Assembly (NCBI GenBank): GCA_002917075.1
Contig: NTMA01000029.1
Coordinates: 64,810-128,809, forward strand
DNA from: Hawksworthiomyces lignivorus
Lineage: Eukaryota; Ascomycota; Sordariomycetes; Ophiostomatales; Ophiostomataceae
Reading direction: 5' to 3'
Length of the DNA stretch: 64,000 nucleotides
Part shown: positions 18,723-28,960 of the stretch, piece after piece
Position numbering within the stretch: the stretch's first letter is position 1
Layout: every line of letters begins with the position of its first letter
Position numbers and translations under genes: made by a program
The notes under the pieces: model-generated
Databases searched by the model: none
The model's input: the letters and a program-made list of their open reading frames with translations, nothing else
What the model was told of the DNA's origin: nothing

Positions 18723-20487
18723 ATGCGCCTCTTAAAGAGGAACAGCGATGGCGAATTTTGCCTCACAGACCCTCTCGTCGGCAGAAACAGGCCGTTTTAC
18801 GCCATCCTTTCGCACACATGGGGTCCCCCCTCTGAAGAAGTCACCTTTCAAGACATTGTGCAAGGCACCGGAAAGGACAAAGCAGGCTACGACAAGATTC
18901 GCTTCTGCGCGGACCAGGCGGGGCGCGATGGCCTGATTTACTTCTGGGTCGACTCTTGCTGCATCAACAAGGCAGACAGCTCTGAGCTCTCCGAAGCCCT
19001 CAATTCCATGTTCACCTGGTACCACAGTGCCGCTCGGTGCTACGTGTATTTGTCTGATGTCACGACTGCGGGCCACGAGCTGAGCAACTCGTCGCATGCG
19101 GACAGCGAGCCCTGGGAGCGGGCATTCCGCGCAAGCCGGTGGTTCTCCCGGGGCTGGACGCTACAGGAGCTTCTGGCACCGGCATCTGTTCATTTCTTTG
19201 CGCAGAACTGCGCGTTTCTCGGCGACAAGTCTGTTCTGGAGGTGCAGATCCATGAGATAACAGGAATTCCTCGTCCGGCACTCCGCGGCGACTCCCTCGA
19301 CAGCTTTCCTGTCGAAGAGCGCTTCAAGTGGGCCCAGCACCGCCAGACGAGCCGCGAAGAAGACCACGCGTATTCTCTGTTGGGCATTTTCGGCGTCTTC
19401 ATCTCGCCCATCTACGGCGAAGGCAAAACCAATGCAATCCGCAGGCTGAGAAAGGAGATCGCCGACCTCCTAAATCCCCAAAACATGCCGACGCTTCGTC
19501 CTAGTAAGCCGCTTCTCGCACTCGTCTCGTTCTATTTTTATTTACTCTCTATTTACAAAACATCATCTGAAAGGTGCGGAAAGCAACTCCACCCGGAAGC
19601 CGCCAAGTCCATTGCCACAACGGTGCCTGCGCGAGATCAATATTGGCGAGAACTGCATGTACGAAATCGCCATATCCCCCGATTCACGGTGCCTCGTGTC
19701 AGCCTCGATGTCAGTCAAACTCTGGGACGCGGTGACATTGTCGTATCTGTACACAGTCAGCAGCGATCGGAAATATTATTTAACAGTTGCTTTTTCTCCC
19801 AATTCTCGGTGTCTCGCGTCCGGATTACACGACGGGGCCATCAAGGTTTGGAACCTAGCACCACTGCACCTTGCATGTACGCTCGTGGGCCACAAGGCTC
19901 GTGTTCGCTCAGTTGCCTTCTCTACCGATTCAGAGTAGTTCGCGTCAGCATCAGAAGACAGCACAGTTCGACTCTGGAATCCAGCAACGGCACAATGTAT
20001 CTCTACGCTCGCTGGACATCAGAAAGCTGTTTGGTCCGTCGCCTTTTCTCCCGATGCGCGACTCCTCGCTTCTGCATCAGACGATACAACTATCAAACTC
20101 TGGAACCTAGCAACCGCGCAATGTATATCTACGCTCACTGATTACCGTTCTCCCATTCAGAGTCTTGCCTTCTTCTCTAACTCATAGCTCCTCGCGTCTG
20201 CATCCCTTGATAAGACCATAAAACTCTGGAATGCGACGACAGGACAATGTCAGGATACGCTTGTGGGTCATCACGGCGTTGCTAGCGCAGTCATCATCTC
20301 TCCCGATTCACGGCTCATCATGTCAGCGTCTTCTGACCGAACCATAAAGCTCTGGGAGCCGGCGACGGCGCAGTGTCTCTATTCGTTTTCGGGCTTGCGC
20401 TCCAGTGTTACCTCGCTCGCCTTCTCGCACAATTCAAAATTCTTTGCGTCGGCGTCAATAGACGGAACGATTCAAACATGGGGCTGA
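18723..20487 (+). pseudogene. HET-domain / WD40 fusion with two in-frame TAG codons
   Basis: Exon 1 (18723-19503) encodes a full HET domain: YAILSHTWG near residue 26, FWVDSCCINK near 76, and ASRWFSRGWTLQELLAP near 137, with EDHAYSLLGIFGV after it. HET domains trigger cell death in vegetative incompatibility. The intron is 19504-19573. Exon 2 (19574-20487) encodes seven WD40 blades in one frame, each with a LASAS-D-TIKLW-type core, enough for a closed propeller. No NACHT/NTPase lies between the two parts. Two TAG codons interrupt blade 3 (19936-19938) and blade 5 (20185-20187); otherwise the frame is open to the TGA at 20485. As read literally, translation would stop after two and a half blades. 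Either the gene is a young pseudogene, or the stops are bypassed, for example by UAG-to-UGG A-to-I editing known from Sordariomycete sexual stages. Confidence 0.82.
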
Positions 20488-21627
20488 GATCCAAAAGAAA
20501 AGTTGACCTCGTTGGGAAAGCTTGCCTCGTGGGATAAGCTGTCTTCAAAGTAAAAGCTGTCCTCATTGAGTTCAGCCCTTTAGCACGGTGCACAATTGGT
20601 TTCGGATCGCCTTAACAGATAGCCTTTGGTTTCTGCTGGAGTTTACTTGATTCCAATTCTCTGTCTCTTTCAGTTTGGTCTTAATCTATTCCGCATTTTG
20701 CGGCTCCCGTGTGCGTCGCACCGTCCAGTTGCTGCTTTGAGAGAGGGCGCAGGACCGCTATTTCTCCGAGAGAGACACTATCGCGCGGCGGAGTGGAGGC
20801 GCCAAGTTCCGGGGATGAAAGCAAGGCCTACCATAAATTTGCTTACATCCTCAGCCAGCAGAGCCGCACGCGCCCCTCGGCAAAGCCGGCAGTGGATACC
20901 AGCCAGCAGCGGCCGATTCCAGCTGGTGCTCTCAGGGCAAAGCGCGAGCCTCGTATTTTTCCTTCCCAGCTGAAAAAAACGCAGAGACGGTAGCAATGGG
21001 CACTCCACGGCCAAGCCGCGCGTAATACGGAGCTGGCCCCTACAGGAGAATGCGTATCCCACCGTAGAAGGCTAGGGCCGCCTGCAGCAGCCTGCCGCTA
21101 ATCTGCACAATTCCCTTTGGGGGTTGTCGACCAATTTCATGCTGCAGACGCACCATTCCCCGTGACTGAGAGGCCACAAAGTAACAAATTCTGAGGCTGA
21201 ATAGGTTCGCATCGTTAGAGTAAGCAGGCGGCGTGTGTCTGGAGCGGGGATTCAAGTTTCTTTCTTTGCCGTTTCTCTTTTCTCTCCTTTCTCTTATTCC
21301 TCCGAGGAATCGCCAAGGCTGGTCCTCCAGGACTCACCTCCTCACAATAAGACCTCTGCGTGATAAAATCCGACGTTCCATCAATGTCCGGCGTCCGGCC
21401 AGGTCGGCCGCTCGGCGTCCTCTGGCTCAATGAACAGACGCTGTACTGCCCCGAGTGCTGGCAGAAGGCTGAGCCGAGAGTAGACCGACATAAGCAACTA
21501 GAGTGTTCGTCGTCTCGTTCTTTGCGCATCCCGATGAGCATCGTGGACTGACTGGTTTTTGGAGATAGACTGGACTTGCAGTCAAAGTCCGTCGTTTTTT
21601 GAGTACACGCATATTCTGCTAAGAAAG
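20488..21627. other. Intergenic, no recognisable gene
   Basis: The 1.1 kb holds only short frames without family resemblance (for example 20709-20993). A pyrimidine-rich tract lies at about 21255-21305. I see no repeat or RNA gene. Confidence 0.5.
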
Positions 21628-22109
21628 ATGGACCAGATCGGCGGCGGTAGCGACCAGGCCCCCAATGGGCAGCCTGCCGGCGAGCATCAACAAAACAACC
21701 AGAATATCCCAATTCAATCCAACTCTATCGGTGGAAATGAAAACGCCATGGTCGGCGTGAACAGCGTCAACAACTGTATGTGAGAAGCCATGTCGCCGTT
21801 TCCTGTCCATATTGATATCTGCTCCGTCTCCTCCACGGAGCTGCAGAAGAGAAAGTCATGTCTTACTAACCATGTTTCTTCTCCATAGACCACATGAACT
21901 TTCTTCCTCCACCCACCATCCAAGCGGCCGATTTCAATGCGATTTTCGCCCTCGCACCTCAATTGCCTCCCATGCCTGCCAAGATAATGCTGGACCACAT
22001 CATGGCTAATGCCGCACCGATTCAGATTCCAGCAGCAGAAATTAACGGCTACATGGCTTGGATGCAGCACATATATTTTCTAAGACAGCTACATCAATGG
22101 CTCCAATAA
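21628..22109 (+). CDS. Small unrecognised two-exon protein, 122 residues
   Basis: Exon 1 is 21628-21775 and exon 2 21889-22109; the intron starts GTATGTG, has CTAAC about 20 bases before its end, and finishes ATAG, and the frame is kept. The N-terminal half is Gln/Asn/Gly-rich and probably disordered (QQNNQNIPIQSNSIGGNEN). The C-terminal half is hydrophobic and Pro/Met-rich (NFLPPPTIQAADFNAIF, AQLPPMPAKIML-like) and ends in a helix-like HIYFLRQLHQWLQ. No signal peptide, zinc site or known domain is seen. It lies inside the HET/amyloid-repeat region. Clean splice signals make a real gene likely, but it has no recognised homologue. Confidence 0.55.
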
Positions 22110-22296
22110 AGTTTGGGATGGCAAAAACAGGTGGAAAATGAGTGAGAGCCATGACACGAGACGGGCAGCTCTCCTCGGCGTTGGTTGGCAAATGCGTCTG
22201 GATTCCAAAATGTTTGTGTATTGTGCTATATATAAAAAATTCAGTCTTCCCGCCGAGAATGCAATGCAGTATCCGTGATAACCAAAAAGATTTTCA

Positions 22297-22812
22297 TTAC
22301 GACTCTAGCAACATCAGCAGTGCGTAGAATTCCGGCTGTATCAGAGTTTCCTCCGTCAAGTATACAAAATTCCCTTCCTCCATGTCTATATTTGCGTCGC
22401 CGTCACGCGCCGACGGTGTCCCGGATATCTTCTTCACGGAGATCAGCACCACTGGCTTGTTTTCAGCCACCGGTAGGTATGCTTGGCTGTTGAACCGCAT
22501 GGCGGTGATGCGGCTTTTGGAACCGGCGGCGCGCTAAAAAGGAGATGAAAGAAAAAAAAAAGGAGGAGAATTGTGTTAGTTATTTCCCGTCGGCCATTTT
22601 TAGCCCGCACACACTAGAGGGCCGGCCCGTACTGGAAATTCTTTTGGAAATTCTTGGATGAACTTGCGACATCTGTCGGCCAGCGCTGTGCTGTCGATAC
22701 AGACATCGTAGTTGCCATACTCCTGGAAGTTTGCCTCTGCCGCGAGCCATTCTCCCACCTCGAACAAGGCATCCTTGGCGCTGCCCTTCAATGCACCCGA
22801 GTCCTCAGACAT
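22297..22812 (-). CDS. Small unrecognised two-exon protein, 138 residues
   Basis: Exon 1 is 22812-22633 and exon 2 22533-22297; the intron starts GTACGG and ends TTTTTAG, and the join is in phase. The protein is acidic, without signal peptide or membrane segment. Visible blocks are ALFEVGEWLAAEANF, RCRKFIQEFP, AYLPVAENKPVVLISVKKI and GNFVYLTEETLIQPEFYALL. The alternation of charged helix and beta-like strands suggests a compact soluble fold. I do not recognise the family. Confidence 0.55.
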
Positions 22813-23621
22813 GATATACGTTGTGTACGGTCGTGAACGCGGTCGGTGAGAACGTTTAGGCGGTATACTCGGATTTTGGCGAGAGAAAAATGAGTTTCCC
22901 AACCAGCGGCGGAACATGGGCAATATACTGGCTGAGCGGTATTTGTGCGCTGGAAGGCTGGCAGTTGTGCTGCAAACCATAGGTAAAAAAATTTGTTAAA
23001 ACGACACGAAGGCGGCACCCCCCTCTGCAACCAACCTGCAGATTTTAGCACCTTCTTTTTGCTGAGTTTTTTTCTGCGCTGTCGACCACTGCCGTTCGAG
23101 GTCAAGCGCTTCGGATATCAACCAATCTTGACGTGCTCTTTTCTACGTTTAGAAGTTGGTGGAAAGGTCTGAATACGCTTCGGAGCGGGCGCTGGCACTC
23201 ATTTGTAGCATTTTGGATACACTCCCGGTTTAGCCTTTCAGGTAGACTGAGGCTTGCACAAATCTCAAGATCTATTTCGGGCAGCTATGAAATAACGTCT
23301 TAAGTAAAAGGAATCTTTCTCTCATAGCTCATATTACTTTATACGAGGTCCGCTGTCGTATATCTGCAGAAAGCATCCTGGATCTCAGCTACCATCGGAC
23401 GATCACAGGCAAATCATAGCAGTCATGGCGGAAGCTCGAGAACAAAAGTACCAGTTCAAGCAGCCGTAAGCTGTGCGACTGGAGAATTCTCTACGAATCG
23501 GCACGATGCCGCTCTCATCTCAATGCTGATTAACCGATGCTGCCCGCCCTGTTAGCTGCGTGCCCAATTCGACGTGGCTTCGCGTATTTGCTGTCAGAAT
23601 AATCGTTATCACCGGCCGCTT
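22813..23621. other. Intergenic, no recognisable gene
   Basis: No supported frame or RNA is seen in these 809 bases. The first part is the likely promoter of the preceding minus-strand gene. Confidence 0.45.
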
Positions 23622-24111
23622 TTAGGGCCAGCATTTCTCTGTTGGCTCGTCCACTTCCATGGGATCACCGTCAGTCTCCTGCTCGGGGATGCTTGGCTGC
23701 TCGCATGGCCGGGGAGCTGAAAACCGCAGGGCGTCGATTTCCTTCGGGTCGTAGCCGCCTAGCACCACGACGCTGTTGGCAGACATTCTATTGCGTCGAA
23801 CTACGCCCTGTGTTCCTGGGGGAAATCCTACAACGGCAAGGCCATTGTCCTGGACAGCATTTCCCTCGACCAAAACAGAATATGAATTTTGGTGTGGCGT
23901 GCCAAAATTGGAATAAGATCCAGCAGACGCGTTTTGGAACATAGCTCCAAGAAGCGCTCCAAGTGCACCAGGCTATGGACCGGCCAGAATTGCGTCAGAA
24001 CAGCAGAGCCTATGTTTTGTCCTCCAACATTCTAGAACCACCGAAGGGAGCAAATTCGGCTGCAGACGTTACCTGAAAACCTGAGATCGAACCGTTCTTG
24101 GTTTGCTGCAT
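23622..24111 (-). CDS. Small protein with hydrophobic Gly-rich head and two HET-s-type amyloid-like repeats
   Basis: Exon 1 is 24111-24073 and exon 2 23972-23622; the intron (GTAACG to CATAG) joins in phase, giving 129 residues. After a short polar start comes a hydrophobic glycine-zipper-like block (PGALGALLGAMF). Two copies of a repeat follow, built as V-x-x-N-x4-N-x-hydrophobic pair-x-x-G: VEGNAVQDNGLAVVG and VRRNRMSANSVVVLG. The same repeat occurs three times in the gene at 24925-26035. The tail is acidic and Pro-rich. An upstream exon cannot be excluded, because CTAAC and ACAG signals lie just 5' of the chosen Met. It might be an amyloid-signalling partner or a broken copy of the neighbour's 3' end; clean splicing favours a gene. 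Confidence 0.6.
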
Positions 24112-24924
24112 ATCCGTGGTTGTGCTTCCCGGACGCCACTTTGCTGTTTGCGTTAGTTGTCTGTCTAGATATCTAAGCTACGCTTCAAGTTAGGTAGCTC
24201 GGGTAGCAACCATGACCGCCTCCAACGTACAGATTACTGAAGATATAATAACCGAAGAAGGATTCGAAATGTAATATGGTGGGCCTCTGGAGAGTTGGAC
24301 AGTTCTAGATTGCTGGTATCTCAATAGTAACAACACGCGACTTGCCGATTACGATCCACCTAGAAAGAGAAGGTGCTTGCCTGAGGACGTATATATACGT
24401 GTAAATGCATTGATATCAGCCTCCATTCAAAAACACCAGAAACAGGCTTTTTTTTTTTTTTTTTTGGTGAAGCCCAACACTAAAAGTAAGCTGTCCAGTG
24501 CGGGCATAAGTTGGGCACTGCGGCGTCATAGGTTGGGTTGGGAATGGAGAGCTGGGCTGACAGGAAGAGTCAGAAGCGACCTGACGGGAAACGGCAAGTT
24601 TTATCAGCAGTGGTTTTTCAGGGATTCAATCGTTCCCAGGTTCCAGGCCGTAAGTCAGTTTCCCACGACCGGCCAAAGGCTCGCAAAGAAGCATGGCCCC
24701 CGGCCTCGGTGGCCTTTCATCTCAAACTTCTCCCAGGCATGCTCTAAACGCGTAAAACGAGATTGCCGTCGCGAAAAAACTGACAATTTTGACATGAGGC
24801 ATAAATCTAGATTTTGTTCATGCTCTTCCTAAATTATCCTAGTCCTCCAAGTAGAAACCATCCTCAGGAGTCCGCAGACATCGGCGGGTGCGTTGATCCC
24901 GCAAACCAAGCACCGAGCGCCCTC
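24112..24924. other. Intergenic with long poly-T run
   Basis: No gene is seen. A poly-T run of about 18 bases lies at about 24449-24466. The rest is ordinary mixed sequence between two minus-strand genes. Confidence 0.45.
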
Positions 24925-26035
24925 TCAAGAGGACGCAACTTGATTGCTCCCTACATGCATTTCCTGTGCGTCGAATACCGGGGCAAAGACCGGCATCCTC
25001 ATCATGTCTCGCTGCCGGTCCGTCATGGTGCGGTAGTTGCCTTGGCGAACTACGCCGTTCTGCGTAGAGCGGTTGCGCTTGTAGTACGATCCCCTCGTGT
25101 TCAGGCCGACGTTGCCGTGGTGTAAGAACCGGTTGTTGGTGAACGTGTTGCCCACGAACATGTTCCCTGGCACAGCGCCCACACCGTTGGCGTCCGGGTC
25201 GTCTGTTCCGATGTTTCCTGCGCTGACAATGTCGTTGTCGTCGACCACGTTATCGTCGAACAAGTTCTGCCCATCTTTTTGTCGCGCTCCGTTAGCTTCG
25301 CACTAGCTCTTGTACATGCTGCGGGCAAAACCTCTACTCACCAGACGTGTCAAACTGATACATCTCGACCTGGGGCTGTGCAACCTGCGACCGTGCAGTG
25401 TTGACCTGGAGCGCGTGCGGGTGTGCGTAGATGCCGCCGACCGCCGGCTGCATCGGCTTGGTGGCAATCTCAAGCGACCTGGCAGCGCTGTCTTCGGTCG
25501 TGTCCATGGCCTGGCTGAGGCTCTGGCCCGTCTGGACCACAACAAAAGCCGCCGCCTGGGTCGGCTTGACGGCAATTTCTTCCGTCATGGTCCGGACGCG
25601 GTCGAGACTCTGGCTCATCTTGTGCACTGCGGTGGCGTTTGATGAGTCTATGTAGAGCGCAAAGTTGTGCACCGAGCTCTGCAGATCGGTGAATCTCTCT
25701 TCGAGCTGCCGCTTGTGGTCGCCCTTGGCAATCGTCCAGTATCGGCGCTTCCCAGACACCCTGGAGAGCTTGTCGAGAATCTCTTTGATTGCTTTCGCTT
25801 GCGTCACAATGGCGTCGAGGAAGGGCTGCACGTCCAGGGAGTGCAGCGCCGTGTTGTCCCGGACATGCTTCGCTATTATAGACACCTGGGATATCTGCCT
25901 AGTCCACTGCTCAAGCCTTCTCGGTGCTTCACGTATTCTATCTCGAAGCTCGCTAACCTGAGACGCGATGCTGACGGCATATGCAAGCAGCTGGGCTACC
26001 GTTGCCACGGCGGCAACCCCTTCCAAACCGGACAT
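24925..26035 (-). CDS. HET-S-like protein: helical STAND N-terminal-type domain plus three amyloid-type repeats
   Basis: Exon 1 is 26035-25342 and exon 2 25274-24925, joined in frame (donor GTGAGT, branch CTAAC, acceptor AAAAAG), giving 347 residues. Residues about 1-150 are all-helical (VAAVATVAQLLAYAVSIASQ at the start, then amphipathic helices, then ERFTDLQSSVHNFALYI), resembling the N-terminal domains of fungal STAND/NLR proteins (SesA or HeLo-like). The C-terminal third carries three 21-residue-type repeats: FDDNVVDDNDIVSAGN, FVGNTFTNNRFLHHGN and YKRNRSTQNGVVRQGN. Spacing from the first Asn or Ser to the closing Gly-Asn is the same in each, and fits the HET-s-related amyloid motif. The layout (helical executor plus C-terminal prion-type repeats) is that of HET-S. 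Role inferred: cell-death execution or signalling. Confidence 0.75.
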
Positions 26036-27397
26036 CTTCGGTATGTCTATTTTTGTGTATGCAGATTAGGCAGAAGGCTGTCATATCACATTAAAAAGAT
26101 GTGTGACGAAATCGAGAATTCCGCGTGCTCTGTGTATGTAGGAGTTGTTTCGAAAAAAAAGCTTGGCCCGGCACACCTGAAGTCGTGCTGTGCACCGAGT
26201 CTCCCGGCCTGACGCCAGGGCTGGCCACAGCATCAACCTCGTGTTCTTGGTCCATTGGTTCTCCACACCGCTGTTGCATCATCTGAAGGGGTGGCAGTGC
26301 TGAAATCCTGATGCCTTGTAAATAGGTTCACTGGCTCCGACGATGCCCGACTGCACAAGTTGGAGCCTTGCTGCAGGTGTAGCAAAAATGCCCCATGATG
26401 CCTGCTTACATCATTCGCTTTTGTCAGCGTCACCACTAACAAGCCGGGTTTGCCGAAATAACAACACCAGTCAGGCCGCGCTTTATGCGGATCTCAGCCT
26501 TGTTTTTAGGCTTCTAGTTGCCTAGCCGCATCAGAGGCAAATCCTGTGATTGTAAGGCAATTATTAAGAAGAACGACAAAAGATGTCTTCTTGGGCCTCT
26601 TGAAAAAGAAGCAGTTGCAGCAACCAACAAGAGCTCATAAGAGGTCGACGCCTTTTCTAAGATCCGCAAAGCTTCGCAGCTCAGCAACAAGTAGCCGGCT
26701 GCCTCCATATTATTCCGCTGCATCGAGAGAAGCTGCTTTTTATTGCTCAAATCTCCATGGAATACATCATCAGCGTCGAGGGGGTTGAAGAGCGGAGGCT
26801 AAACTGAAAATTTGGCTTGAAAGTGGATCACGGATCGGCCCATGCCGCCGCAGGGCTCTAAAGTAGCTCAAGACAAACGCTATGCAGCGCGATATAAAAT
26901 TCACCTGCTCATGTTTCTATTTCACAAGTCTTTAGCTGAGTTTTTCAAGCGATGTGTACTATTTCGAGGGCCTCATTGTTATACTTGCGAGATCTAAGAC
27001 TGCTTCCCGATTAAAATAAACCTATTGTGACTAATCGCGACTCGTCGTGACACTATACTAGGAAACCTATGGCCTTGCGACTCTCCGCTGAGATTGAAAA
27101 TCCTTTTCATGCTAGTACGCTTCTCTGTCATGGAAGACAGGCTTCCAATACGTGAGGTCACTATCCTCTTGGGATACCGTTTCCCTGCTGCTCAATAAAA
27201 ACTGGTGGCCGCAATTCCAAGTGAGTTATAAGGGTTCCAGCAACGTCCCAAGTTAGGCTGAATTTTTACTGTTCCTCTGGGGGAGTATGGTCAAAAGGCG
27301 ATTCAGAAATCGAATGGGTGGGTGCTTTGGTGGGTGCTTTGCCTTTGTCTTTCTTGGATTTGCTCATGATGTAGAATGAAGTAGGCTCGGAGCAATA
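26036..27397. other. Intergenic, no recognisable gene
   Basis: These 1.36 kb upstream of the HET-S-like gene contain only short frames without family resemblance. The part nearest 26036 is its likely promoter. Confidence 0.45.
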
Positions 27398-28030
27398 GAG
27401 AGAGGGGTCTCCGCGCAAATCTAATCAAAAGCATATACATTTCCGAAAATAATCTTGTAGATTGGACATATGTACCAGTCTAGAGTTTCTGCATACTTTG
27501 ATTGCCAATGGACTCTCGGCCGCCATTTTGAGATTGAGCGTCTTCCATGTTCAAGTCATCGTAGGTTACAACCAACGCGTTGAACGATTCGAAATAATTC
27601 TACAAAACGTAATACGAATTCACCAAATTAAGCTCAAAAAAAAATCTTTATGAAGTTAAAAGAGAACGTATTGTCGTGGTTGAAAAAATGTAGGTTTGTG
27701 TCGTTTATCAAATTGAGCTTTGACCAAAAGAGCTGCTTCAGAAAGGACGTCTTGGATGGAGGTACGGGTTGGTTGGATGTTCGACAGTGGTTGGTTGGGT
27801 TGTAATAACTGGGTGAGAAACCGAAAACTGCTTGAGTAGGTGACATGCGAATGGCAGAATGGAATCGGTTATTCTATGTAAATTGTAACTGAGGAAGATA
27901 ATGAGGCCAAAGTGAGTAGCCGTCTAGGCCTTGGATAACACGTCGTAGGAAAATTTGGATGGTTTGAATAGTGCGTTCTATCTATCCATCTGTCCAGGGA
28001 TGGTATACCAAATGTACCCATCAATTAGGT
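27398..28030 (-). mobile_element. Ty3/gypsy retrotransposon remnant A: integrase core and tail
   Basis: Read on the minus strand from about 28005, the translation is a decayed retroviral-type integrase: YHPWTDG, a stop, then IERTIQTIQIFLRRV, and later NNRFHSAIRMSPTQAVFGFSP. The usual pattern is YHPQTDGQTER, so Gln codons became Trp and stop, consistent with C-to-T damage. A frameshift follows, then KAQFDKRHKPTFFQPRQYV in another frame. A tail reading DWYICPIYKIIFGN lies at about 27480-27400 and matches remnant B. It is non-functional, and I see no LTR pair. Confidence 0.8.
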
Positions 28031-28170
28031 CCTGGAGCGTATCAATATCGCTTACGGTGTCCTCGGTTTCCATTTTGCACTTCCGATGATCTTGTTATGT
28101 CGTTCTTGACGATACCACCATGGCGGCCATAGCAGGCAAAAATCCTGGATTTATGCCAAAAAGCACTTCA

Positions 28171-28960
28171 TCAGGATAGTTCATCAAGCAGACATCGAGA
28201 GGGAGCATTTGGATATAATGCAAGATTTGTTGAATGCAAAAGAGGGAAATCGTTACCGCAAATGCACTGCCAAAGCATCCAGAAGGCTCGGGGCAGAAGA
28301 GAAAAGGGGTTTTCGGAGCAGATACGATCTAAAGCATCCATATTTCCGAGAATGGTATGACAGATCGGACACACATACCAATCAGGCGCATTTGCATTTA
28401 TGGTACATCATGTGTGTCCGCCGATCATAACTCGAAGCATATTGGCTTCTTGCTCGATGTCTACGGTTCCTATTTTGCATTTCTGATGAAGGTGAGTTTG
28501 TTTTCTTTTGCACTATTATTTCAAGTTGTTGTGCTTGTGTTTGCTATTCAGCAGACAACTGAGCTCAAAGATTCCATTCATCGAATTCGTATTCCAGTTA
28601 GGACAGCGCAAGAGGTAATGACGTCGTTCGTTTTGTTTGCCTTCGTTTTTAACGCGAATGGCAGTGACAGTGGCTGTTTGCTGCGGATGGGCGCCCCAGT
28701 GGAACAGTTGGAAGTTGGCCGAAGATGTCGAAGGTGCCAGCCCCAGGATATCGATTGAAACGACATCGTGTATATTCCAATGTGGTGGCAATGCGAGACG
28801 GTATGAAGACCATCCATGTCATTCTTCCACGCGGAACGGGCCCGTAAATTTTGTTGCAAACTTGGCGAAAAACGAGGATAGGGGGTGACTCTTATCCACG
28901 GTGTAGCCATAGAACAACGTGGTGGCCGAGGGCGAAAGACACGGATTGCCGACAATTATG
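28171..28960 (-). mobile_element. Ty3/gypsy retrotransposon remnant B: integrase C-terminus and tail
   Basis: On the minus strand from about 28955, pieces of the region after the integrase core are readable: VVLWLHRG, then after a frameshift KFTGPFRVEE, a stop, and HGWSSYRLALPPHWNIHDVV. Gypsy elements usually read GPF-V---G--AYRL-LP--W-IH-V here. A downstream part (28390-28171) reads DWYVCPICHTILGNMDALDRI, a Cys/His pattern repeated in remnant A. It is in the same orientation as A but lies upstream of it, so these are two truncated copies or a rearranged one. Confidence 0.75.
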
